From contig WEDG01000208.1 in the NCBI GenBank assembly GCA_017591395.1, positions 1 to 64,000 of the forward strand: DNA of 64,000 nucleotides, given 5' to 3'. The stretch is from Schistocephalus solidus (taxonomy: Eukaryota; Platyhelminthes; Cestoda; Diphyllobothriidea; Diphyllobothriidae). Position numbers and translations under genes: made by a program. Of this stretch, positions 20,313 to 31,999 are shown piece after piece. The notes under the pieces were generated by a model. The model worked only from the letters and a program-made list of their open reading frames with translations, ran no database searches and was not told the origin of the DNA. Every line of letters starts with the position of its first letter. Position 1 is the first letter of the stretch.

Positions 20313-21625
20313 CGAAATTGTACTTCATAGTTAGAGGCGTGTGTCCACTATTCCAGCCAAATTTAACTTGCATCAGTTTTGGGCCTTTGTGTCCTTCAGA
20401 TGGTGCTGGTTTATATGTAACCATGGTATTTTCGCGTTTATGGTCATTCCGAAGTTTTGCACAGCCAGAGACAAAGGGGTAAGCTTACGTCTGCATTTCC
20501 GCTTCTGTCGTGTTGCTGAGAACGCAACAACCGGGAACACAAGATCAGACGTTATGGCTGGGAAGACTCGTGTGGATGAATGCATGCACAAGAGGATAAG
20601 CAACTGTCGCTCAGTTCTGTTGACGATTTTGAACCCTGGTTGCTTCTTACGGTGGGCGTCCATTGACATGACAGAGAAAACAAGACGGAATATGATGTGC
20701 GTGTGTGTGTGTGTGTGAGAGAGAGAGGAAGTACACGGTCCTGCTTCATTGAATTTTGTGCTGTAAATGCTTGAGAGGCTGTAGTGTTAGCGATGCCGCA
20801 TGCCCTTATTCCATCATGACGTGTTTTTATCCTGTGTATAAATTGTTGCAAAGATACGAATTTCAGGATGTTTCATCAGATTCCATCGTGATTCATTATG
20901 TTAAAGATCTTCGTCGGATCGACAGCGGTTTTTCATAGGGTTTTTCTTCTTTTCGATAGTTTTCTTAGAGGTTGCATACTGCGAAGGTCATTGACATGAT
21001 CTTCGTTGTAATCTAAGCTCACACTGTGTTTCTGAAGACTTTTCTTCATCAGCTGAATGTTCGAACGATTAAGTAGGATGCGAGTAATTCTATTCGATAC
21101 GATATGTGGAAGGGAGGTACCTCAGTTTTGGCACAACACTGTCAGTTTCCTTTGCTTTTGTACGTGGAGGACTATGTCAGCGCCCTTGACGTTTTGAGGG
21201 ACGTGCAGTTGTCTCCACATCTCAGGAACTATGATGTTTCCTTCTCCCTATGTTGACAGTCACCATATTTTTAAGTTTTGAGGGAGATAAGAACAGGTGA
21301 CTGAGCCCTTCTAAATCTTCCGAAAAAAAATATTGCAGAGAACTTCATTTGTGCAATTGTTTCTACAGCATGATCTATACAAGGGACGGGCGAACGATAT
21401 TACCTTTACAAAAGTTTTCACCCTAACAAGTCAAGTTTTTTGAAAATAAAAAAGACACGGATAGACACTCAGACTGGGCCGAAGCCCCATCCATCCCAAC
21501 TTGTTCTTTTCCTTCGGATGGGGCTATCTGTTAATAAGGTGCCTCTTTGATGGTCACACAAAGTGAAAGAATACTCCATACTGTCATTAATTTTTGCATC
21601 AACGTATACGTTTGAGGGTTACGGG
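20313..21625. other. unassigned sequence with a GT/GA microsatellite
   Basis: A short (GT)n(GA)n run is at 20,697-20,727. A 125-codon opening at 20,341-20,718 ends in that run and shows no domain. Nothing else recognised. Confidence 0.4.
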
Positions 21626-21629
21626 CGTA

Positions 21630-23760
21630 GCCTTTGATAGCCCTATTCATGTAGAATTGAGATTATAAATACAATTATATATATACGGCATAACATATAC
21701 TCATGAGGAAGATTAACCGAAACATTTTTCATCAAATCTGTAGTGGTGCGATATATATATATTTAAATTACGAAGTAAATTTCGTGGCTGGTTGGAGATA
21801 ATCATGTAGTGAGAGTCATCAATTATCAACAAACATGCAATTAAACTGCCGTTTTAACACTCCCGTGGTATCCGACGTCAATATTTGGCCTGGGAGTGGG
21901 TGCCACGGTCGAACCACCCACTGACTGGAAGGAAATTTCCGTTGAGCACGGCCTACCTCTTAGCATTTGACTTTGTATAGATGACCGCACAGCTGATTTA
22001 TGTTTATGAACTCAAAGAAATCTCAAAATTTCAGTTAACAGACATGCCCATGGATAATGTAGAATGTCCAAAGGAGGTCGCACCTCATTTTTCTATAGGA
22101 CAGGAGAAACAAATTTAGCTTGAGCGGTCATCCTAGATATGCCAAAAACCTAAGACCGTCCACCACCGTTGTCTAACGTTGTTCCATCTGCTCAATAGGA
22201 GGACTGTCTTTCCTCATACAGGGTATCCCTGGCAGCATTCCGTACTCCAAATGCAGTCTAACGAACGAACTAAAGATCCACGAGAACAGCTCGGAAGGAA
22301 AGACTATGAAAGCACGCCTGATCTCATGAATGATGCTCGTCAACTTTTGCGCGGCTCTTTAACAGTGTTCGGAGGACACTAGGTTTGAAGCTGTCTAGAT
22401 ACCTAGATCATTGTGCGTCTCCAATTTCTTTAGTAGAATTCCGTTTATACGGTACTGGTGCTTGAGGAAACCTCTCCACCCAGATTCCAAGCACAAGACT
22501 AAGCAATTGAGTATATTAAACGCCAGAAGTCCTTTGCTGAACCAGAAAAGCAGTTTATCCAGGTTTTCTTGTAGTTTCTGCGTGCCATGAACAGAGCCAA
22601 TGGTTATTCAGATTTTTATATGACCAGCAACGATGATGGCGACACCATCACAATTACTAAGTTTGAAATGTCGGGGCTCTCTGGGCCTTAAATATACAAT
22701 TTATTTATTTATTTATTAGAACAGTCGTTTATATACACGAGTAAAAAAGGGGACCTAATACCTAATACCTAATACTGGTAATTATTCGGATTCTACTGTG
22801 CCGAAATTTACTCTTTTCAATAGGCATGGCAGGAAAATTTTGATCCATTTAAAAAGTTACCCTGGATACCACATTGCCAAATTTTATGCAAGAGTCGCCG
22901 ATGAGGTAGACAATCAAACGCCTTCTTAAAGTCGAGATAAGTGAAATCAGCTGGACTGCCCTGGTCTGTGGCTTTTCCAATTTTCCTGAGTAAATACTAC
23001 TCGTAGGACATGAGTGACCACAGAGCAAGCCACGCCGGGCAGCTCACGTTGTTCTCTTAATAAGTAGTTCCATGACCTTTCACTTAAAGCAAGTTAAATT
23101 AATGGGACGGTAGTTTTCCGACTCCAGCCTGAATTATCCTTTGTATATCAGGGATATTAGGGCAGTTTTCAATTTCTGCGGCAGTGCGCATTCTTCCATG
23201 GACTTTTGGAATACCATCGACACCGGTTCGCTCAGTACGCTATCCAAATTTTGAAGAGCGAGTGGCTGAATTCTATCTGGACCAGGTAACTTGGAGGATT
23301 TATTTGAAGTATTTTCTGACCTTATCGATGGAGGCGAGAAGAAAGATTGTTTTCTAGTGCAAACATTTTGAAATTTCGTTTTTTTCTCTGGGCGAGGGAG
23401 TGGATGAGGCTTAAGATCATGAATGAATACCGACTGAAAAAAGCTAGAAAGGGCTAGTGCTTTCGTGTAGTCACCAGTATCCAGTGCTCCGTTTTGAGGC
23501 CGCAGCGTTGGAATTAAATAAGGATTTCTTTGCTTATTTCGTAGGTAACCATATAGGATTTTGGGATGCTCCAAAGAATTTTACTGTATGGTTAGGTCAT
23601 GATTACTTCGGAGTCTATTAGCCTCGCATTTACAGACATCCCGTTGTCATCTGTACTTAAGCAAATTCACGACACTCCCAGTAATTTGAAAACGCTTCCA
23701 AAACTTATGTCTTAACAGTTATCACATTATTGTATTCACACTCTGCTGGTCAATTTTGTC
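21630..23760 (-). mobile_element. CR1-like LINE, 5'-truncated and decayed
   Basis: On the minus strand the sequence begins near 23,760 in the linker between endonuclease and RT (CKCEANRLR). It has a readable block at 23,574-23,134 (MEHPKILYGYLRNKQ, KLPGPDRIQPLALQ, LISLIYKG). It then decays through RT to a 3' region at 21,630-21,800 that matches the 3' end of the copy at 29,690-29,890 (GGGTTACGGGCGTAGCC versus GGGTTACAGGCATTGCC). It lies just left of the gypsy 3' LTR. Confidence 0.75.
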
Positions 23761-23896
23761 GTGAGCTTTTATGCTGTATTGATGTTCCGCTTCCGGTTGC
23801 TGTTAGGGCTAGTTTTGCTACTGCCCTCTGCTCTTCTTGATGCATTGAAAAATTATTTTTCAAGGTGAACCGAAATTTAACCTTTGGCTACTACAG

Positions 23897-24368
23897 TGAC
23901 CGAGCGATGAGGGTGAGGATGAGTACCGGCCACGTCTGCTTCGCGTAGATAGCGATTTGGCGCTATGGTTGAAGAAGTAAGGTCAGTTCCATCTTAAAGA
24001 CGCATTAAGTCAACACACACAGAATTGAGGTTCTTTTAGGCATACAAATTGTAGAATGGCTAACGAATGATTGGCTAGGATAAGTATATTGTTAGAGTAT
24101 AGATATAAGGAGACGATATAAAAAAAGGATGTAAGACGATTATGATCGAATATAACAAGGATACATTAAACGGGGGGCAATATGTATATAATCGGAGAAG
24201 AGCAATGCGCACGTACTCGAAAAGAACGAATATATGTTAAAGAAGGGACTTTTGTGACGGCGGTTTGAGCAGGAAACGGTCGGACGTGGCGATCCAAATT
24301 CCGGAAAGGTGTCTCCAAACAGGAAAGGTCGATTAAAAAATAAACAGTTGTGGTTTTGGTCAGTTACA
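23897..24368 (-). repeat. 3' LTR of gypsy element
   Basis: The 472-bp sequence begins TGACC and ends GTTACA on the plus strand (TG...CA termini). It aligns along its length with 36,320-36,796, with many substitutions, so the insertion is old. Confidence 0.9.
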
Positions 24369-24382
24369 TAGTCCCCCCTCTA
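24369..24382 (-). other. polypurine tract of gypsy element
   Basis: Minus strand TAGAGGGGGGACTA lies immediately upstream of the 3' LTR, where plus-strand DNA priming is expected. Confidence 0.75.
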
Positions 24383-24399
24383 ATGTGCAGCACTGTCCT

Positions 24400-25632
24400 C
24401 AGTACTGGAGGGGGTCAAAAGGGGAGGGTATAATTACTTTTATGAATATTGGGGGTACCTGGACTGCGGGAATAATGGGAAGAGAATCGGGAGTGCAGAC
24501 GAGGAGGTGGTCCCGATATGGTTTCAGTTTGGATAAATGTGCAATGAAGGAGGGTGATTCGGTAAGGATGGCGTCTCGAAGGGGAAGAGTGGTTGGGGCA
24601 AGAACATAGGTAACCACAATTGGTCCTCTCCAAGGGTGGTGAAATTTCACAGAAGTACGACGGGTAGTATGGAGTTTTTACGCATTACTAGGTCAGAGAT
24701 TTAAAACGGGATGACGGAGGTTTGTCTGTCGAACTACAGTTTTTGGTGGAGGGAGGTGGTTCCCAGGGTTATGCATGCAACAGTGTGTGCGGACCGTATG
24801 ACTTTACAGATTTTTGTGGCAAAAGTTTGGGTGTGGTTGGGTCTGGGGATGGCAAAGGGTAGTGGAGGTCGACTGGAAGGCAAAGATCGCGGCCTGTCCA
24901 AAAGTAATGAGATGTGAACCCACGGGAGACGTGGATGGCTCCAAGGTAAGCCAGGAAGCAAATAAATAGGTTGGGCATCTCATTCGTGCTCGTGGTCTTC
25001 CATAGTAAATGTGATTAGGAGGTTATGGATCGTGAGGTTGGTTCGTTCTATAAGTCCGTTGCCTTCAGAATGGTAAAGGTCGTGTGTTTTTTGTTTACGT
25101 CTAATATCTCACAGACCTCCCGCATCAGTTGAGACTCGAAATTACCACCACTGTCTGAATAAAACAAAAATGGTGTGCTTCAACGTCTAATCCATGTACG
25201 ACTGATGGCGTTTGCCACGGACAGCGTGTCTTGGCGGGGGAGGGGTATAGCTTCTTTCAACTTCGTAAAATAGTCGATCATCATAAGAATGAGTTCATAC
25301 CCGCGGACTTAAGTCGGCAGATGTCCAATTATGTCTAGGCCAACTCGCTCACTAGGAAAACTGGTGTTCATGGGTTATAACGGCGCACGGGAAGATGGAG
25401 CGGGCAATTTGGACGAAGCGCATGTTGGACATGACTGGCAAAAGAGGTTTGCAGACGAAAGTAACTGTGGCCGCCAAAAACGATTACGGGCAGCGTGTTC
25501 AGTACGCCATTGACCCCAATGACCCAACTGATTGTGCAGGTCGTTGAGGACAGTTTCGATCAGACCAACAGAAACTATGAGGTGTAGATGATAAGAAGAT
25601 GGATCATGGAGGGACAAAATGTCATTTTGCAC
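24400..25632 (-). pseudogene. gypsy integrase, decayed
   Basis: From 25,632 down: the HHCC zinc domain (LHNQLGHWGQW...CQSCPTCASSK), then the core with MMIDYFTK (first Asp), SDSGGNFESQL (second Asp), SEGNGLIERTN (Glu), and the C-terminal KFHHPWRGPIVVTYV and HLSKLKPYR blocks. All three acidic catalytic positions can be read, but several frameshifts and stops break the frame. Confidence 0.8.
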
Positions 25633-25716
25633 AGTTAAATACGCTCACTGATGGAGTAGTAAGCGTGCACTTTGGCTGGTGCCTTACATGTCCTCTTCAG
25701 TCTGTTTTGGTAGACC

Positions 25717-26172
25717 TTACGTTAAATGGCGGTAAATGATGACTTTGTCTGGATCGTTGCTCTGATTTGCTGACCAAAATGGGCGTGTGGATTCTAAAAC
25801 AGTGATTGTGTTAATGCTTGCGGTGTTGGTGTCCATTTTTAGGTCGTCAGTCTGTGGTAAACGCGATAGCGCATCCGCATTACTATGTCTGTGCCCCAGG
25901 CGGAATTGGCAGTCAAAATCGAAATCCTGCAAGAATTCTTGCCATCGGGCCAGTTGGTCCATGGGATCCTTGAATGAGCCTGACCTCTGTAGTGCTCGGC
26001 GGTGTGTGTGGAGGATAAATTGCTTGCCGATCATAAAGTGTTTGAACTGATGGAGGAAAACGATAATGGCTATTAACTCTCTGCAGATCGTGCAGTACTT
26101 GCGTTGTGTTTTCGTCAGGGTATTACTGGCGAAACAAATGGGATTTTCTACGTTTACTTTATCGGACTGCAA
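25717..26172 (-). pseudogene. gypsy RNase H region
   Basis: PICFASNTLTKTQRKYCTIC, LIAIIVFLHQFKHFMIGKQF and HRHSNADALSRLPQ are the standard blocks of a Ty3/gypsy RNase H and its end. The frame is open for 151 codons here but disconnected from RT. Confidence 0.8.
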
Positions 26173-26299
26173 AAGAACTGCGCCTATGGCGTAACCACTG
26201 GCATTTGTGTATAAAATGAAGGGGGGATAGTCCTTGTCTATGTTCGAGAGGTTGACTAACGGGGCCGAACATAGAGTGGCTCGTAAGTCATTGAAAGAT

Positions 26300-27220
26300 T
26301 GGGCGCAGTCGACATACCAAACAAATATCTGCCCCTCTCAGTGAGTTTGTAAAGTGGGCTGGCAATGCGGACGCATTTGCGTATAAAGCGTCTATACTAC
26401 GATATAAGGCCCAGAAAACTGCATAGTTCTGCCTGGTTCGTTGGAGTCGGCCAAGCACGCACCCATTCACCGTGGTCAGGTAAGCGAGAAATATAGCCAG
26501 GAGCGATGAGGTGCCACAAGAAGTGCACCTAGGATCGCCGGAAGAGACATTTTGATGGGTTGAGTGTAAGTCCCGCGTTCCGGAGGGCCGGTAGTACTTC
26601 TCGTAAGTTGTCGTTGCGTTCTTGTACCGAGCGCCCAAAGACGATAATATACTCTAAGTATACGAGGCACTTATACGGAATAATTGGACGCAGGACACGG
26701 TACATGAGGCGTTGGAAGGTTGCAGTGGCATTGCAGAGTCCAAATGGTACGGTTTGAAACTCAAATAACCCTTCAGGCACTGTAGCAGTTTTATGATGGT
26801 CGTTGGGGTGGATTTCAACTTGCTACTACCTGGATTTTAGATCGAGTGTGGAAAACCAGGCGGCATTTCCAAGCGCGTCTAGGGTATCGTCATAGCGGGG
26901 AAGAGGCAACGAATAACGCACCATCACTGCGTTTAGGCAGCGATAGCCTATACATAGGCGTAGGGAACCATCCTTCTTTGGTACTTAGGCTATAGGGGAT
27001 GCCGAAATGGACGAAGAAGGTTGGATGATTTTGGTTTCTAATAACTAATCAATCATAGTATCAACCTCGTCACGGTGCCACACTGGGATCCGGTGCAGGG
27101 GTTGTCAGATGGGGTTTGCCTCGTCAGTGTCAATTTTATGTTGTACTAGGTGCGTACGACAAATTGTATCCATAGACCACGTGAAGAGCTCGGGGAAAGA
27201 GGAAGGTAAGTTCTTCAATT
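26300..27220 (-). pseudogene. gypsy reverse transcriptase, catalytic pair lost
   Basis: From the 5' side: VPKKDGSLRLCIGYRCLNAV, FSTLDLKS, then LFEFQTVPFGLCNATATFQR and VYLEYIIVFG. The universally conserved YxDD is YLEY (residues at about 26,660-26,649), so both catalytic aspartates are changed. The 83-codon block at 26,780-26,529 ends in a stop and downstream parts need other frames. Confidence 0.8.
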
Positions 27221-27299
27221 AGGAATGTGCTACGGTGCCTACTTTAAGAGGGGGGGGAAGTATGTCAGCTAAGAGAGAGGGATTTAAAGTGACTGCTGA

Positions 27300-27575
27300 T
27301 AGGACGGCATTATATACGAAATCAAAGTCGTCAAAATAGGTTAGAGAAGAAGTAGGAGTGGCGTTAGGGGTTAACATTTAACGTATGTCGAGGGCGTAGA
27401 TAATACAATCGTGCGTTGTAAGGAAGGCCAACCTCAGAACGAGGGGCCACGAGCTAATAAGAAGTTATGAGTCACATGGGAATCATTGACGACCAATTGT
27501 AACGAAATATTTTCAGAGAAAGGGATCAAGGTGCCACTTGCAGCCTAAAGATGCTGGAATGTTAGTGAGGGCTCT
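27300..27575 (-). pseudogene. gypsy protease, C-terminal part
   Basis: FSENISLQLVVNDSHVTHNF corresponds to the second half of a retropepsin. The first half, with the active-site DTGS, is at 35,410-35,560, so the gene was split by insertion. Confidence 0.7.
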
Positions 27576-27586
27576 ATGTGACAAGC

Positions 27587-29666
27587 AGACACGGAAGTCC
27601 TGGAGCGGACATGAATCCTCAGCATTCACGCCATGCTGAGGCAAGTGCATCTGCAATGGAGTGGCCACCTGGTAAGAATGAACGACGAGCAACTACCCAA
27701 ACGAATTTTCTACGGAGATGGCGCTACGGGTGCTCGCCGGCAGGGAGGTCAAAAACGACACTACAAGGACACTTTGAAGAAATCGCTCAAGCAACTTCAA
27801 ATCAACCCGGCAACCTGGGAGGTCCTCGTCCAGGATAGATCGGCATGGAGAAGATCCGTGAAGACTGGTTCAGCAATCTATGAGGCCAACCGGATCACCG
27901 CTGCCAAGGCCAAAAGAGCGGCACGAAAGTCACCAGCGCCCCGGACAAACATCGTCGGTGCCCAGGCCCTGCCAACATGCACGCGATGTCAACGCATCTT
28001 CCGCGCGAGAATCGGCCTGGTTGGACATCTTCGGACACAATGCACCAACAATCCGATAATTCCAATTTCTACGTCAAATTCTGCCAACTCTCCTTCAGAC
28101 TCCCCCTACCTCACTCCTGGCATCAATTCCATTACTCCCACCATCATAGAGACCACATCCCTCTACTCGTCGCCTGTTACCCCCACCACCACAATACCCA
28201 CGGCCTTCACCTTCAATACCACCACCACCACCACCACCACCACCACCACCACATCCAGCGAGGGGGACTCTCTCCTAAACTGTCCTCAATGCGACCGCAC
28301 ATTCACCACACGCATCGGCCTGGTTGGTCCATTTCGAATCCATCGTACAGAGACTGGTGAACCAATGCCTGGAGCACCAAAACACAGCAGAAATCGCTGC
28401 CTCCATTGCCCTCACTGTCCTCGCGCATTCACTCATCGCATGGGCCTATTCGGTCACATGAGCATCCATGACAGCGGAATTCACCGCAATGCCGACAACA
28501 CCGATACACCACACACACCCTCCGCTCCTGCTTTTCTTACCGCCGCACCCACCACCACTACCATGAATGACATCCCCCCAGCTTCTACCGATTTCTCCTG
28601 CCCACAATGCGTCCGCAAATTCAACTCACGCATCGGCCTGGTCGGTCACCTGTGAATCCATCGCACTGAGGCTGGTGAACCAGTGCCTGGGGCTCCGACA
28701 TCGAGTCGCCGCGCCCGCCTCCACTGCCCTTACTGCTGCCGCACATTTACACACCGTATGGGCCTATAAGGACAAATGCGCCTCTACGAAAACCTGTGGT
28801 AAACCAGCGGAGGCTAAGCCACATCAGCGCACACCATCTACACCCCTACTCAGACAACACCCTCACAATCACCATTTACCAGAGTATATCACGGTTTCCT
28901 AGAAACCGTGGCTGGGAAGTCTACCAATCTGAGGCTTACACCAGACCACGTCTTCGACCCAGCGTATGTTCTATGTGTCGAGTAGCTGACCAGTGGACTG
29001 GGAGTCATACGGCGATGGCTGCTCCATATCCCCTGAGTTTGTGAATCCTGGTGTGTGCGTTATGGGGGCCAGGTCGTGCTGTGGCGCGCGAAGACGGGTA
29101 CGCCGAACCGTCAGCCATTGCACTCACTCCCACATCAGACAACTGACTGGCCCGAATGGTGGTCTGATTGTGGGGGTGGAGGAGAGAGTGAGGTCATCAG
29201 CCCAGCGAATTTTCCTCACTATAAACAAGCTGACGCGCTTAAAACTATCACGGTGCACTAAAAGCCGTGGCTTGCAAGGGTGCCAACTGGCTGGATAACT
29301 CGGACTGCGTGGTCAGCCCAATGTGTGTTTTGTGTGGATTGGCTGACTGGCGGACTGAGAGTCAGGTTGCAATGGCTCCTTCTTAATGTGGCCTTTATTG
29401 CACTCCCACTCCGTGGGATCCGAGTCAGGTGTGGCGGTACACCTAGGGGTGGCACCGGCCGCGCCAGCCACCTGCACCCTCTCCCATCTCCGGTCTTCTT
29501 GACTCTGTCAAGACACCGGATTGAGGTGGGGGAGGAGGAGAGAGTGCGGTAGCTGCAGCGCAAGGCTACTATCACTTAAAACTAATTCATGCACAAGTCA
29601 CCGTCCCTTCACCACCCTACCGTAGAGCATACGGTGGACCTCGTCAAAATCAACGGTCGAACTGTC
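27587..29666 (+). mobile_element. LINE-Z copy inserted in gypsy protease
   Basis: 5'-truncated LINE-Z in plus orientation. It has an RT C-terminal part, zinc fingers, 3' UTR, junction palindrome (28,890-28,910) and a dimeric tail ending GGTCGAACTGTC at 29,666. It is flanked by the 9-bp repeat ATGTGACAA (27,576-27,584 and 29,667-29,675), a likely target duplication. The left copy lies at the end of readable gypsy protease sequence. Confidence 0.85.
27590..28800 (+). pseudogene. LINE-Z RT C-terminus and zinc fingers
   Basis: Same architecture as 10,518-12,089: WSGHLVRMNDEQLPK, YKDTLKKSLKQLQINPATWE, the C2HC finger TRCQRIFRARIGLVGHLRTQC-type motif (described in parts: TRCQRIF, RIGLVGH, RTQC), a Thr run encoded by (ACC)n at 28,206-28,250, then C2H2 fingers. 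One finger has lost its first His (GHL to GPF). The third is cut by TGA at 28,653-28,655, where the sister copy has CGA. The last finger is readable only in another frame (28,567-28,770). Confidence 0.8.
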
Positions 29667-29679
29667 ATGTGACAAAGAA

Positions 29680-31958
29680 AATATATATATTGTATATTTT
29701 TAAGGGTTACAGGCATTGCCCTTAATGACCCTATTAATGTAAAGTTATCATTGCATGTGTACAGTCAATATAAAATGGTGTACATTTAAACATGTTTGAG
29801 TCAAAGCATAACATAACTTCAAATGCATTCACAGCCATAGGCGAAACATTGTGGAAGAAAAGTAGAGCCCTAAAGATTTTAAAAGGCTGGTTTTATGTAA
29901 TCATGTTGTGACAGTCGTCGTTTGTCAAATATAATGCCATCAAACCTTCTTTTAAACTCAGTAATGCTGTCAGAGGTAACCGTCTCACTTGGTAACGAGT
30001 TCCAATGTCGTAACACTCGTTGGCTGAAACCAAACTTTCTGAGGTTCAATCGCGTGCGTTCGCTATTAACCTTGTAAAGATGACCACGCAGATGAGTTGT
30101 GCAGGCAAAGTCGAAGAAATCCTCCGATCTCAGGGAGGAATCATGGCTCCGGATAATCCGGAATGTCCAGAGCAGGCTACACCGTAAGTGCCTGTAGAAA
30201 AGAGGAAATAAGTCAAGCTTTTTTAATCTCTCTTGGTACAGTAAAGTCTTAAGACCGTCAACCATCTTCGTTGCTCTCCATTGCACCTGTTCAAGGAGGT
30301 CAACATCTTTCTTCATCAACGGTATCCAGGCTGGTATTCCGTAGTGTAACTGCGGTCTCACGAAGATGCCATATACTTTTCCGGAGAGATCAGGGGGGAA
30401 TATTTTAAACGCACGTCTGATCCAATGTAGTGTACATGTTACCTTCTGGACTGCTTTCTTACAGTGTTCTGAGAGAATCAAATCCGCAGTTGTCCACATG
30501 CCCAGATCTTTGTATTTATCTACCTCTTTTAATGCCGTGCCATTAATAAAGTACTGGTGTCTCAGAGATACTTTTCAACCGGCGCTTTTGTGTAGGATCA
30601 CGCACTTGGATACATTAAACTTAAGAAGCCACCTAGCCAACCAGGCACTTAGTTTGTCGATAGTCAATTGTAACCCTTTTGCGTCATCAGCGCAGCTGAT
30701 TTCAGTCCATATTTTAATGTCATCTGCAAACATGACAGCTTCACAATCTAGGTCATTGAGACAGTCTTTCACGTAGATTAGGTAGAGTAGGGGGCCCAAA
30801 ACAGAACCTTGTGGAACACCACTTTCTACTTTGCCCATTCTGAGGTAGAGTTTCTAACAACAACTCTCTGTACTCTGAAAGACACGAAACTCTTGATCCA
30901 ATCGAAAAGTTTTCCTTGAATTCCTACGTTTCAAATCTTTTGTAAAAGAAGCCCGTGTGGTACACTATCAAAGGCCTTTTTTAAGTCAAAAAATACAACA
31001 TCTACTGCATAACCCTTATCTGTGGCCTTTGTCCATTTCTCGTGCGACTGAAGAGCACTCGTGAGACAGGAACGTCCTGGACGGAAGCCGTGTTGGGCAT
31101 CGCATAGGATTTGGTTGTTTTCCAGCTAGCGCATTAAATTCCTCTTGATAATACGCTCCATTATTTTACACGCTATGCCAGTTAAACTGACAGGGTGGTA
31201 ATTTTCACAGTCGAGTCGTGAACCTCCTTTATAGATCGGGGCGAGGAATGCGCACTTCCATTCTTCCGGGAATTTGCTTTCTTCAAAGGACTTTTGGAAT
31301 ATGTTGGACAGTGGTACACACAGTTCGTTAGCAAGTTCTCTAAGTGTTAATGCAGGAATTCTATCCGGCCCAGGTGACTTGGCAGGCTTTATACGGAGTA
31401 ATTCGGTTTTAACTACCGTCGGTGAAAAGTCTAGGTCTAGGTCCTCTGTTGTGGATGAGGAGGAGGTGGAGGAGTAAGGGTAAGGGGGGTACACATTGGT
31501 TGACAAAGTGGTTGAATAGCAGCAAAATTATTAGGCTCTCTGGTGATGACAGTCTGGAAGAATTTGGAAAGAAGGGATGCTTTAACCTGGTCGTCGGTCT
31601 CCAGTTTTCCGTCTGCAGACCTAAGGGCAGGAATCATTTCCTGAATTCTGTTTGTACTCCGTATGTAGCCATATAGCATTTTGGGGTGTTCCAATGATTT
31701 TTACAGTATGTTTAGTTCAAACTTCCTCCGCAGCTTAGTAGCCTCACATTTACAAACTTTGCGTTGCTGCTTATATTCCCGTAAGTGAGCATCGGGGCCG
31801 GTTCGTCTGTAACGCCTCCAGAAGCGATTTCTTTTTTTGAAAGAGGCATGCAAGTTTGAGTTTATCCACTTTGGGTGGTTTGTGGTTGTCTTTCTCCTGA
31901 GAGGACAGTTGAAGAAAATAATCCTTTTTAATAACGAACTCAATGTCGTCCAATCTTT
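29680..31958 (-). mobile_element. CR1-like LINE, 5'-truncated
   Basis: Minus strand from about 31,958 to 29,680. It starts in the linker between endonuclease and RT (LKRIIFFNCPL, WINSNLHASFKKRNRFWRR), then MLYGYIRSTNRIQ, KSPGPDRIPALTLREL, FLAPIYKGGSRLDCENYHPV, SGVPQGSVLGPLLYLIYV, FADDIKIW (catalytic Asp pair present) and the post-RT domain at 30,499-29,879. The 3' UTR has GGGTTACAGGCATTGCCC. Frameshifts break it into at least five frames. Its 5' end carries a short foldback (31,933-31,984). Confidence 0.85.
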
Positions 31959-31984
31959 ATTGGACGACATTGGGTTCGTGAGTT
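31933..31984. repeat. short foldback at LINE 5' junction
   Basis: CAATGTCGTCCAAT, loop CTTT, ATTGGACGACATTG, with pairing extending outwards through GAAC/GTTC. Both arms encode the same LINE residues (VLDDI) in opposite directions. Confidence 0.85.
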
Positions 31985-31999
31985 AATGCGTTCACATGA

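Noticed and set aside
21029..21056. Hammerhead-like CTGATGA...GAAAC on the minus strand
   Set aside because: The hairpin that forms (GAAGA/TCTTC) uses the core G and A of CTGATGA, so the hammerhead fold is not possible as written.
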